A DNA stretch of 64,000 nucleotides, from the NCBI RefSeq assembly GCF_036884655.1, contig NC_088355.1, positions 24,923,001 to 24,987,000 on the forward strand, given 5' to 3'. Source of the DNA: Musa acuminata AAA Group (lineage: Eukaryota; Streptophyta; Magnoliopsida; Zingiberales; Musaceae). Below the pieces are notes generated by a model, which saw only the letters and a list, made by a program, of their open reading frames with translations, was not told the DNA's origin and did not search any database. Below are positions 32,335 to 42,113 of the stretch, one piece after another (within the stretch, counting starts at the first letter, position 1; every line of letters starts with the position of its first letter). The translations under genes were made by a program, and so were the position numbers.

Positions 32335-33013
32335 AAAAGTATAATAAAAATGCAAATCGATTTATAATGGTTCGGTCATCGTGACCTATATCCACTCCAC
32401 CGATTCCCCTTCCATCGAGGCCACCGGCATCTTCTAATAATCTTCTTTCAATGGGCAAAGATCAACTATCATTTTACAACCCTCTTCTCCTTTTCATAGG
32501 TTTAGGAGATAACCTTTACACCCCCTTCACTCCACTCTAAAATTATACTAACACTTAGAGCTTTTAGAGGAGTTCTCAAACGATTACAATAGAGTTTTTC
32601 TACTTTTTTCACTCAATTCTTATGTATGTTAACTAGGTATGAGAGGGGTATTTATAGGCCTCAAGTCGATTCTTATGTATGTTAACCAGTTTTTCTACTT
32701 CGTTCGATTCTTCGGCGCATCGTCCTCTCTTGCGGCTTATTACCCAATAGGTCAGTTGACCTCCACAACTCTGATTTCCTTGGTGCAATTTCCACTCTTT
32801 TTGGCTAGATGCCCAAACTCATGGCCTGAGCCTTCTACCGATACGTCGATCGATCCTCTGACTCGATGTTAAATCTTCTGACATTTTCCACTCCGACCTA
32901 ACATGATTCTTCCTATTTTTAATTATCTCTCCCTAATCGAAACTTCCTGCATCACTCAAACCATAAATAAGATAAACACTATCAATTGATTTCATCATCA
33001 AAATCTAAGATTC
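32335..33013 (-). mobile_element. 5' LTR of element C2, remainder
   Basis: The LTR continues after LINE A with the conserved GGTTCGGTCATCGTGACC block and a reverse TATA (near 32649). A jump near 32695 skips the minisatellite part. It ends ...ATCATCAAAATCTAAGATTC, four bases short of the expected terminus, against copia J. No TSD is visible, so the boundary is likely a deletion or recombination point. Confidence 0.65.
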
Positions 33014-33514
33014 TTCTCTTTCCATATCTTATATGGAGTAGACACCACTGACTTATTTGAAATTCTATTCAAAAGGTAAGTTGCAGTCTCTAGGGCGTAT
33101 CCCCAAAATGAGATGGAGAGATAGACAAAACTCATCATAGACTGTACTATGTCTAATAGTGTATGATTCCTCCTTATGGATACACCATTGAGCTGAGATG
33201 TGGAGATATCCATTGGGACAAAATCCCATGGTCCTTGAGGAATTGGGTGTACTTTGTACTCAAGTACTCACCTCCTCGATAAGAGAGTTGATACTCTTTC
33301 CAGTTTGATTCTCTACTTCATTTTTATACTCATTGAATTTGTAGAATGCTTCGGACTTGTAATTCATCAAGTACATATGTTCATACTTTAAGAAATCATC
33401 AATAAAAGTAATGAAGTCGGAGTAACCACTTCTGGCATGAGTTGACATAGAACCACATATATCACTATGTATAAGTTCTAACAACTTAGTGGCTCTCTCT
33501 CTCTCTAGTTCCAC
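33014..33514 (-). pseudogene. copia integrase fragment (element J)
   Basis: The reverse strand gives the integrase core: ATKLLELIHSDICGSMSTHARSG (first catalytic Asp), FITFIDDFLKY and SEAFYKFNEYKNEVENQTGK at 33260-33514. Past a shift come NGVSIRRNHTLLDIVQSMMSF and ISFWGYALETATYLLNRI at 33014-33213. The Glu of the DDE triad region is in the disturbed stretch between them. This belongs to a copia lineage different from the Sirevirus-like ones. It is cut at 33013 by LTR C2. Confidence 0.85.
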
Positions 33515-33677
33515 TAAATGGAGAGTTGATCATCTTTCCACGAAGGCAAGGCTCGCAAGTTATATATGACTCATAGTCGAATGGATCTAGGTATCCATCC
33601 TTTAGCAACTTTTGAATCCTTCTCTCATGGATATGAATTAGCCTACAATGTCATAAGTATGCACTATTCACCTCATC

Positions 33678-34103
33678 TCATTTCCTTTTGGGCACACTTA
33701 CATTCATGATATGTGGAGTAATGTCTAGTATAAATAAACCATTATACAATGTTCCTCTTATGACGATCTCACCATCTAATAATATTGAACAACTATTATT
33801 CCCAAAAATTAATATATATCTACTTACTATCAAACATGAAATTAAAATAATATTTTTGAAAATAAAATGTACAAAATGGTGTGTATCTAATGCAATAATA
33901 GCTCCATTAGGCATATGTAGGGTGACCTCGCCAATAATCACTATAGTAACTTTTGCTTCATTGCCTATCTTGATGTCCATCTCACCTCTCGCTAATCTCC
34001 TAAGTCCTGTCAGAATCTGCAATGAATTGCAGATATGATAAGCACTATCGGTATCTAATACCCATGTATTATCATAAGATTCTAACAAATGGAAACTGAT
34101 CAT
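33678..34103 (-). pseudogene. copia aspartic protease region (element J)
   Basis: A 141-residue frame contains NTWVLDTDSAYHICNSLQ near its N-terminus (about residues 13-30), the copia protease active-site block with DTG mutated to DTD. It continues with MDIKIGNEAKVTIV and MPNGAIIALD. A GAG-pre-integrase-like region precedes the integrase on the same strand. The mutated active site alone would inactivate it. Confidence 0.82.
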
Positions 34104-34130
34104 GAATGTACCTGAAGCTCCTCCAAGCTT

Positions 34131-34448
34131 TTATTTCGCCCTCTCTACAAGGTACTTTTTGTAGTTCCTCTTCCAGTACCCATCTTTACCGTAGTGGAAG
34201 CACTGGCCTTTGTCCTTTGTTGAGTCTTTCTTAGCAACCTTTGTTTTACCCGACCTACCCTTGCCATTGCCCTTTTTAAGGGACTTTTCTACATTCCTTT
34301 TCTTTATGGTCTCACTAGTATAGAGAACTGGCTTCTCTTTCTTGATGATGCTTTTTGCCTCCCTCATCATATTGACGAGCTTGGGAAGAATCACATTAAG
34401 CTTGTTCATATTAAAAATCATTATGAATTGAGAAAAAGAATTTGGCAA
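34131..34448 (-). pseudogene. copia gag C-terminus with damaged zinc knuckle (element J)
   Basis: The frame shows [21 protein letters not shown], a lysine-rich stretch, and a knuckle [13 protein letters not shown]. The second Cys, the His and the last Cys of CX2CX4HX4C are replaced (Tyr, Tyr, Tyr/Asn region). The rest of this gag is on the far side of LTR K at 36183-36640. Confidence 0.8.
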
Positions 34449-34508
34449 GAACTAAAGTATAAGGTCTACACATAGGTCATCCTCTAGGACCATTCCTAAA
34501 CCTGTGAG

Positions 34509-34513
34509 TTTCT
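34509..34513. repeat. TSD of solo LTR K, left
   Basis: TTTCT, matched at 36183-36187. Confidence 0.7.
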
Positions 34514-36182
34514 TGTTGAATCTCGGATTTTGATGATGAAGTCAATTGTCATTTGTTATCTAATCTATATGTTGAGATAAGTGTGTAGGATTAACTACAA
34601 TGAAAGTAAGATATGTAGCAGGAGTTGCACTGGAGTCAAGACAATGATCACATTGGGAGTTCGAGAGTTCGACGGAAGTTCGGACAGTCATCGGAGGTTC
34701 TACGGGAACAAATCTGAGAAGTCCATGAGCTTGCCAAAGAAGCTCAACGGAACTCGCCAAGTGGATCGTCGCAAGTCCAGGAGTTTACCGGAAGTCCGCA
34801 GGAGCATCACCGAGAGTTCATCGAATGATTGCCGGAAGCTCGCCGGAAGAAGCGATTGACGCACCGGAGCAAGTTGCAGTAAATATCGTAGTTAGCATAA
34901 TGATTAAGTTGGAAATGGGAGGTGATCTCATTAACTTAATCTTGGGGCAATTGGGCCCGTGAAAAACCCAAATTGGGCCGAATGGATCAACCCATTCGGA
35001 CCCTAATTTCTACCAAGCGATTGAACCGCCCCAGCCAGGCGGTGGCACCTCCTAGGCTCAGTCTCTAAGCGAGACTGGGCAGTGCAACCGCCCCTGACAG
35101 GAGATGGCAACGCTTGAGCTCGGTGTTCGAGCTCTGGCAGGAGGTGCAACCGCCTCAGTCAAGCGGTGGCACCGCTTGAGCTCGGTCATCGAGTTCTGGC
35201 AGGAGGTGCAACCGCCCCTAATAGGATGTGGCATCACCCAGAGGCTCAGTCTACGAGCTCTACCAGGCGATGCAACCGCCTCAGTCAGGCGGTGCAACCG
35301 CCAGATCCCAGAATTTCGGGAATTGACAGTTTTGAGCTCGGAATTCAAACTGGGTTGGGGCCTATAAATACCCCACCCTTTCAGCACTGAAAGGGCAATC
35401 AAACACACCGAAATCCTGATCTTATTCTGTGATTTGTAAAGCTCAAAATTGTTGTAAAAGCCAAAAGTTCTTCTCCCTCTTTTCTTCCAAGTTCTTATTT
35501 TTAAAGAGATGAGAGAAAATTCTGTAAGGGTTGTCTCCTAAGCCCGTCAAAAGGAGTGAAACTGTAAAAGGGTGGTTGGCCTTCACCTATTGAAGGAAGG
35601 CCTCTAGTGGACGTTAGTGACCTCGTCGGTGGAGGAAGCCAAAAGTGGATGTAGGTCAAGATTGACTAAACCACTCTAAATCTCGGTTTACATTTACTTT
35701 GAGCATATTATCTTTACTGCAAACCTCCTCAAAAGCTTACTGCTTTCTGCGCATATTCGATTGGGTTTCAAGCTTTGCACTTTCCGAATTGGCGTTTAGA
35801 AGTAAATCAGTTTTATCGTACGATCATCATATTTCAGTTTACGTTTACATTTTGATTTCTATCATAACTACAAACTGTCTTTATATCCTTGCTTTAACTG
35901 CATCTCGCTTAATCAAGTGATTTACGAATCAGCATTTAGACGTAAATCAATTTTTTCGTACGAATATCATATTTCAGTTTGCACCTACTATCTGATTGAA
36001 CCATAACTGCAAACTGCATTGATATCTTTGTTGCAACTCGCTTAATCAAAAGTTAAAATGATATACGAATCGGCTTTTTTACTAAAATCACTTTTATCAA
36101 ATGAACGTAATTTTTTTTTTATCGTAGAAGGTTTTCCACTGCACTAATTCACCCCCCCGTCTTAGTGGTCTTGATCCTAACA
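34514..36182 (+). mobile_element. Sirevirus-like solo LTR K
   Basis: A complete LTR (TGTTGAATCTCGG...TTGATCCTAACA, 1669 bp) with perfect 5-bp duplication TTTCT and no internal region, so it is a solo LTR left by recombination. Contents: GAAGCTCGCCGG-type degenerate repeats (34650-34860), palindromic GGCGGTGCAACCGCC minisatellite (35025-35305), TATA box (35363-35370), GACTAAACCACTC motif, two partly duplicated AGACGTAAATC segments and the terminal C-run. It interrupts the gag of copia J. Confidence 0.9.
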
Positions 36183-36640
36183 TTTCTCTATCCACTCAAT
36201 TATCTTTAGGATATGGTTCTAAATTGGTTTCCCCTCAGTCATCTTAGTACGAAAGAGACACTTGGATATCTCATATCGCTGAGTCCTTCCCAGTTCTTAA
36301 ACAATTTGTGGAGATATAGGAGAATAGATCTTTTTTTTTTTTTTGGTATGTTATAGGAGAATAGATCTGGTATCCATGTTTTCATATTGTCTCTATAACT
36401 CAAGAGTTATAGAGCCCAACATGTAACACTGAGCAAGAGTAGAATCAATTATGTACTTCACGTAGCGAGCAATCTTACCCTCGCTTGCCTCTTCCTCGAG
36501 CGTAGGCATCACTGCATCAAGGACATATATGATTATCTCTACCATGAGAATGATTCTCATATTGCGGAGCCAATCGGTGTAATTTGGACCAGTGAGTTGG
36601 TTGACATCATGTATGCCATGTAAGGGATTTGAATGCGATA
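36183..36640 (-). pseudogene. copia gag N-terminal fragment (element J)
   Basis: The reverse strand reads QLTGPNYTDWLRNMRIIL, then IIIYVLDAVMPTLEEEASEGKI, YIIDSTLAQCYMLGSITLEL and, past frame damage, LRYPSVSF-like text. This is the N-terminal core of a copia gag. It is separated from 34131-34448 by solo LTR K and carries a 37-bp LINE footprint (insert plus one TSD copy) at 36332-36368. Confidence 0.75.
36332..36351 (-). mobile_element. LINE A-tail-only micro-insertion
   Basis: A 20-bp insert, T13 then GGTATGT (reverse: ACATACC plus A13), lies between perfect 17-bp copies of TATAGGAGAATAGATCT (36315-36331, 36352-36368). ACATACC differs at one base from the LINE terminus ACTTACC. Confidence 0.75.
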
Positions 36641-36892
36641 TATTTATGAAAATAAAGATGTAGTAGAAATAAATAACATATAGATTTTGTAGAAAAATAA
36701 ATAAATAAAGGTAAGGACTTTTATCTTAATCTACTCCCACTATTTTCTCGCGAATCATATAACTCCCTCCGGTTTATAAATCGGAGACCTCCGATAGATC
36801 TTTAGTGGGGATTGAGATCAAATCAACATCTTAAAATAACCTCGAGTGACTCGACCAATTACATTATACGAACCATTCAGGAGGAGTTATGT
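36641..36892. other. unassigned stretch
   Basis: AT-rich sequence between copia J and the homeobox fragment. It may be the decayed 5' part of J. I see no PBS, LTR terminus or gene. Confidence 0.4.
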
Positions 36893-37207
36893 TCATGTCT
36901 CGTTCTCCAAGTGGCATGTCTCGATGACGGTGGCGTCGTGGACCGCCTTGAGCTTGAGGTAAGCCACCTCCACTTGTTTGCTCTTATGCTGCGCCTGTCG
37001 GTTCTGGAACCATATGGCGACCTGCTTCGAGACGAGGCCAAGCTCAGCGGCTAGGTGGAACTTCCTCCCAAACTCCAACTTCTTCTCCTCCCCAAAGCTC
37101 ATCTCCAAGAATTTCACCCGCTCGTTGCTCAGCCATCTCTTCTTCGCATCTCCTCCTCCTTCCTCGTCGCCTTTACCATTCTTCTTCCTCCTCTGGCGCA
37201 CCCTCAT
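36893..37207 (-). pseudogene. HD-Zip class I homeobox fragment
   Basis: The 105-residue reverse-strand frame has a basic, Gly/Glu-rich lead, then a homeodomain (about residues 22-80) with KKRWLSNERVKFLEMSFG, GRKFHLAAELGL, VSKQVAIWFQNRQAQHKSK. The first zipper heptads follow (VEVAYLKLKAVHD...CHLENE), then a stop. HD-Zip I proteins bind CAATNATTG-type sites as dimers in the nucleus. The wording HLAAELGL..KQVA.WFQNRRARHKSK is that of the VRS1/HOX14/GT1 clade. The strongly conserved NRRAR reads NRQAQ here, which should hurt DNA contacts, and the zipper is cut after about four heptads. A TTGTAG before GCGAGATG could be an old splice acceptor. It is probably a dead exon fragment. It is the only host-type coding sequence I recognise. 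Confidence 0.8.
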
Positions 37208-39376
37208 CTCGCCTACAACTCATATAGTAATTCCAAAGATGCACAAACGAAGTAAGATGACACGTTGTAGGAAGAGTATGGGAAATGGAGTGACCATGAG
37301 ACAGCTGAGGGTTAACTTCAATAGTTACGAGAGAGGCGAAGAGCATCTTGTTCTCTTGGTTCATGGTAGCCTTAGAGATCGGATCGCTATTCACCATCTC
37401 CTACTCTATGCTCTCTTCCCTCTTTCAGCTTGGCTTTCAATTCACGGTAGTATCAGTAGTCTTTCAAGGGGGCGGAGGGGAGGGGTGGGCAAGCGAAGTC
37501 TACGACAACTTCGTTGATGTGTCGAGGGTTTTGTAGGAGCCTGTGGACTCAAATACCCCTACACTAGTGTTACATATAAAGAAATGCCACTGAGGCCTGC
37601 TCACTATCATTTGACGTCAACGAGAGAGGCACAAGTTGATGATAATACCCCTTGATATGGCATGAATTTACGAATTGATACAAAGGGACCAATACACGTC
37701 GCGGACGAGAATCATACGATGGGAGTTTTCTAGGAGTCATAGGGGCAAGTCGGAAAAATTATCTTTTGAAGAGAATTTGTTACTTATTTTAATTATTTTT
37801 ATATTTAATTAATCAATTATTATCAATTATATGACATTCATCAAAAACTCTAAAAATAATAGTACATGTTTGCATAGTCCAATCACTATCTATCGAACGA
37901 CAAGGAAGCATAGTCCAATCACTATTTATCGAATGACAAGTGAGTTCCTCGTATGATTATATTTGTTAATTATCACTCCAAATATCAACACAAATAAAGA
38001 AACAATCATCCAAGGCTCAAAAAAAATTTTATAATTTTTTTATATAAAGATTATATAAAATATGAGTAAGAGTAGTATGAAAAACTCATTATATGGTGGA
38101 ATTTAAAGTATCTTGATAATAATTAATAAATCTAACTGTTTCACTAAACTAAAAGATAAATGTTCAACAACAATTAAATTAACTAATGCTTCATAATGTT
38201 TTTCAACAAAAAAAAATAAAAAGTGGGAGAAGTATGGTACTCAGAAATTTGTGATTAACTCCTATCCATACCGTGTTGTGATAGATGTTCTTCTCAATAT
38301 ACTTTCAAAATATTCTATATCCTCCTCCTTTGAATTTAAAAATTTATCCACAACTTTCGAAGAGCCATCAACATTGCGAACCTTCTTAAAGTGTAGTTTT
38401 AAGATGTCTAACTTCAATTTGATCGTTGTATCGATGTTCTCCAAATTGGCATTGATGTTAATATGTTAGCTTTCTTAAGTTGTTATGATTGAATTTTTGA
38501 AAGTCTCCTTGGTGGTAAAGAGAGCAAAAAAGAGAGAGAGAGAGAGAGAGAGCTTAAAAGAGGGCTTAAGTGCAATGAAAGTTTAATGAGTACTTAATCA
38601 AATGTGTGGAGAAGAATAAGGTATTTGAGGGGTCTTTATAGGGTTTTCATATCTTTTTCCTTCTCAAAATACCTCTAAAACTAGTTGTAACATGGTTGTT
38701 CAAAGGGACAAATCTATTTATTTCATAATTATTTTAATTATAAAATAACCAAAATACACTTGAATATAATCTTTTATTTGGCTACTGAGAGGGGTAAACT
38801 CATCATTTGTCCCTCCGTCAACTGTTGGGCCAAGTGTATATTGTTGGGCTTGATTGTTTGAGCCCAACGGTCGACCAATAGCTTGTTGACGTTTTTTTTA
38901 TATTTTTTTAATTATTTAACTATTGGTTCAAATTCATGGTTCTTGAACCATTGGTTTCGATAGTTTAGGTTTTCAAAATGTACAAACCAAACTATCGCTC
39001 ATTGGTTCCAGTTTGATTTGGAACCGTCAACCCATTTTGATTTTAGTTTCAGCTCAGCTTGATTCTTATTCGAACTAAATCATGATAAAAGCTAACTGAT
39101 TCCTCAAGAAAAATCTTGTTTTTAATTTTGATTATAGCATCTCCTCTTCCAAAATTTCCTTAAAGCATCCCGTGCTTTTTAAGTAATATCAACTGCCACT
39201 CAAACTATAAATAGGGGTTTGTTTGAAAGAAACAATGCATGAACATTTTTATAAAAAAATAAAATAAAAAGTTAAGGCACCATGTGAAACATTCAGGAAA
39301 GAGAACATCCTATGTGAACAGAGGGATTTTTCTAAAAAAATGTGTCTTAAATATTTAAAAAGCATATAAAGATGAT
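37208..39376. other. low-repeat island without a recognised gene
   Basis: This is flanking DNA between the homeobox fragment and LINE B. It contains a (GA)n microsatellite (38532-38552) and a weak reverse TATA (TATAAAGACCCC, about 38630-38645) upstream of a 60-codon reverse frame (38262-38444) with no family I know. Near 38930-39060 there are repeated GGTTC/GAACC motifs (TTGAACCATTGGTT, ATTGGTTCCAGTTTGATTTGGAACC) like the subterminal repeats of hAT transposons. A decayed hAT-type element is possible but no transposase block is visible. A 34-bp duplicated TAGTCCAATCACTAT-containing segment lies at 37877-37940. Confidence 0.4.
38532..38552. repeat. (GA)n microsatellite
   Basis: About ten perfect GA dinucleotides after AAAAAA. 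Confidence 0.9.
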
Positions 39377-39395
39377 TATGTCGATTGTTGGCTAT
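39377..39395 (+). mobile_element. LINE B, first 19 bp before gyp2
   Basis: TATGTCGATTGTTGGCTAT matches the ORF1 sequence of LINE A that directly precedes the segment resuming at 44728. LINE B is therefore a 5'-truncated copy that gyp2 split 19 bp from its start. Confidence 0.8.
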
Positions 39396-39540
39396 TGTTA
39401 GGACTCTAGCTTGGAGAGTCCTAATTGAGAGGGACATTCATGTAAAACTGTTAGGACTCTAGCTAGGAGAGTCCTAATTGAGAGGGACATTATGTTAGGA
39501 CTCTAGCTAGGAGAGTCCTAATTGAGAGGGGCATTCAAGT
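39396..39540 (+). repeat. triple hairpin repeat at the LTR 5' end
   Basis: Three tandem units, each with stem TTAGGACTCT / AGAGTCCTAA around a 7-nt loop and the tail TTGAGAGGGACATT. gyp1 and gyp4 also carry three; gyp3 carries one. Confidence 0.88.
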
Positions 39541-39828
39541 ATGAGGTGTTTTCTTAGAGAAGAATTAGGAGTTGTAAGGGAATAGGAGACTATGAGTCCT
39601 ACCAGGAGTTGGTTAGAAGTAAGAGTCTTAAGTAGGAGTCCTATTAGGAGTTAGGGTTTAGAAGCCCTATAAATAGCCATGTATTCCTTCTTTTTTCATA
39701 AGCAATAGATGAATCTTTTCTGTAGCCTTTGAGCAGCAACTTGGAGGGAGCAACCCCTATAGAGTTCCAAGGAGGCCGATCCCCTAAAGAGATCAACCCC
39801 AAGTTTAGAATGTATAAGGGTTCTAACA
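39396..39828 (+). repeat. gyp2 5' LTR
   Basis: TGTTAGGACTC...GGTTCTAACA, with three hairpin units (39396-39540) and a TATA box (39668-39675). Confidence 0.92.
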
Positions 39829-39830
39829 CC

Positions 39831-39842
39831 TGGTATCAGAGC
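39831..39842 (+). promoter_or_regulatory. primer-binding site, tRNA-Met (gyp2)
   Basis: TGGTATCAGAGC lies two bases after the LTR end. Confidence 0.92.
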
Positions 39843-41160
39843 AGCATTCTTGGCGTCTCGCTGCCCTTTCATAGCCATCCATCAACCCTCTACAACCATC
39901 CAACGCAATTCCCATAATTACTTAAAAGATCGTCACCGAATTCCGTCATCATCTCCACCACCACGGATCATCCTTTGATCTCCCTGTGAATTGCAACAGG
40001 TTCTGGTTTCCTACCTTACTACTGCTGCAATTTAGTTAACCTTATTCGAAAATCCAAAAAAAAAAAAAAATCGTTCCTTTATTGCTGCATAAACTTTTCG
40101 TCACAAAGTTTTCATCTCTACGACGAAAGATACATTGCAAAATTCCAGTCGCATAGCACCATCTGTTTGATCTTTCTACTGTGCTTTTTCTATTCAAATT
40201 TCTACGAAATTTTTATGACATCTTTGACACTTCTTAACAGTGGATTTCCCTTTGGTTTCATCAAAAAATTCTCAATATAAACTACTGATCTTTTATGTCC
40301 AATCTGCTGCACTTGAATTGCAGAATTCAAGCCGCATAGCACCATCTGTTTGATCTTGCAATTGTACTTTTTCTATCCAAATTTCTACAAAATTTTCATG
40401 ACATCTTTGACACTTCATAACAGTAGATTTCTTTTTGGTTTCATCGAAAAATTCTCAATATAAACTACTGATCTTTTATGTCCTATCTGCTGCACTTGAA
40501 AATCTATGCTGCAGAAAATTTCAGCTACATATCATTGCCTTAACCCATCTATTTGCAATCTTTTTTGAATGAAATTTCTTATACACTTCATAGATCATCT
40601 TGGCTTCCATCTAAGATTGATCTATTAAGAAATTCATCTCTAAAAACGATTTTATGTTGCTGCAAATTTTCATCGTAACCCGCTGAAATTTTTCGACGAT
40701 AATTCTGCAATTGCAACTTGCACCAATTTCCTTGCTGTTATACTGCCGAGATTTTCTTGATTAAATTAGGTATCCTTGCTGTCATATAAACTGTGATTTT
40801 GCTATCAATTCCCTCCTCAATTCTCTCAAGTTTTTGGTGGAAATTACGTTGAGAAACCGTTGTTTCTTCGACGACAATTCTACTCTTACAAGACAGCACA
40901 TACTTGCTGCAACTTCCACGGATTTCTGTCAACCCTTTGCTACCATCTACCACAGATCCAAAACTTTCAACCACAGCCCTAAAACTCTACTAAACCACAC
41001 CCTCAAACTGCACTCAAAACTACCACAAAACAAGCCTAAATCGGAGCCTACATCCACCAATCCACCAACCCTTTTGACCATCACTTCTCTCAACCTATAC
41101 ATGCCTTTAACCTAACAACAAAAGAGAGATCTTAACATCATAGATTTGGAGGCATATATT
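39843..41160 (+). repeat. gyp2 5' leader with duplicated block
   Basis: Untranslated leader. A block of about 180 bp is tandemly duplicated (about 40143-40322 and 40323-40510), each copy holding GCATAGCACCATCTG, GACATCTTTGACACTTC and ATAAACTACTGATC. The same duplication is in gyp1, so it is ancestral to the family. No coding sequence is supported before the gag ATG at 41161. Confidence 0.75.
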
Positions 41161-42029
41161 ATGGCATCTAAGGAGGTAATCAATGCTAAATTCGAAGCCT
41201 TGGAGGCGCGAATGGAGGATAAGATTCGGATGCTCTTTACCGAACTCAAATTGGGCCGACCACTAAGCCCGAAGAAATCACATCAAGGAGAGAGCTTTGC
41301 CCAATCACACCAACCCCAAAGATATGACTTACAAGAGAGGGGAAGCTCTATGACCAACCCCAACTATCCATGCATGAGAGTGGACTTCCCTAGATGGGAA
41401 GAAGGAGACCCGATTGGTTGGATCTTGCGCGCGGAGCGATATTTTCGGTACCACGAAACCGCGGATGTATCTATGGTGAAAATTGCAGCTATACATCTTG
41501 AAGGGGATGCTATACAGTGGTTTGACTGGTTTGAACATACTTATGGAGTCCTTTCATGGTGAAAATTGCAGCAAAGATCCAACAAACCTCCACCATTCCG
41601 GAGTACCAAATCAGGTTTGAAAGGTTATCTAATCAAACTCATGATTGGTCTCAAAAACAGCTATTGTGGATCTTCATTGAGGGCTTAAAGCCGGAGATCC
41701 GAGGAGAAGTTAAAGCGCGACAACCGTATATGCTTATGGCAGCCATCTCTTTCGCACGACATCAAGAGGAGCAATTGAACTATGAAGCTCGGAGGACTAG
41801 GGTCTCTCCTCAACCAGTAATATTGAAGCCCTTAGCCCCCCCTATTGTCGACCAAGTCCCTACACTAAAGAGGTTAACAAGAGAAGAGCTTCGGGAGCGA
41901 TATGCGAAGGGGTTATGTTGGCATTGTGACGAGTCGTGGAGCCGTGAGCATCGCTGTAGTAAAGGGGGACTTCTTATGATTGAACCGATAGAAGAAGAGG
42001 TCATTGAACATCCAAAAGAGATCCTTTAA
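41161..42029 (+). pseudogene. gypsy gag (gyp2), frameshifted
   Basis: ATG 41161 (MASKEVINAKFEALE) opens the gag core with FPRWEEGDPIGWILRAERYFRY and EGDAIQWFDWFEHTYG. At about 41556 a deletion removes roughly 30 codons still visible in gyp1 and shifts the frame. The second part (RFERLSNQTHDWSQKQLL, IEGLKPEIRGEVKARQPYM, FARHQEEQLN) ends in knuckle CWHCDESWSREHRC and a stop at 42027-42029. Gag builds the particle, so this copy would yield only an N-terminal gag piece. The start was chosen at MASKE because upstream frames differ between copies. Confidence 0.85.
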
Positions 42030-42113
42030 CATGAAGAAGAAGATGCAAAAGAAGAGCCACAACCGACCGAAGTTAAGGTACATACACTAGCTAGCTACTC
42101 AAACCCGCAAACG

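Noticed and set aside
13458..33013. One giant reverse element with C1 as 3' LTR and C2 as 5' LTR
   Set aside because: The spacer is duplicated on both sides of E, the outer flanks belong to different elements (gypsy I, copia J), and no TSD pairs up.
36978..37517. 179-codon forward frame over the homeobox fragment
   Set aside because: It is antisense to a clear homeodomain and has no recognisable features.
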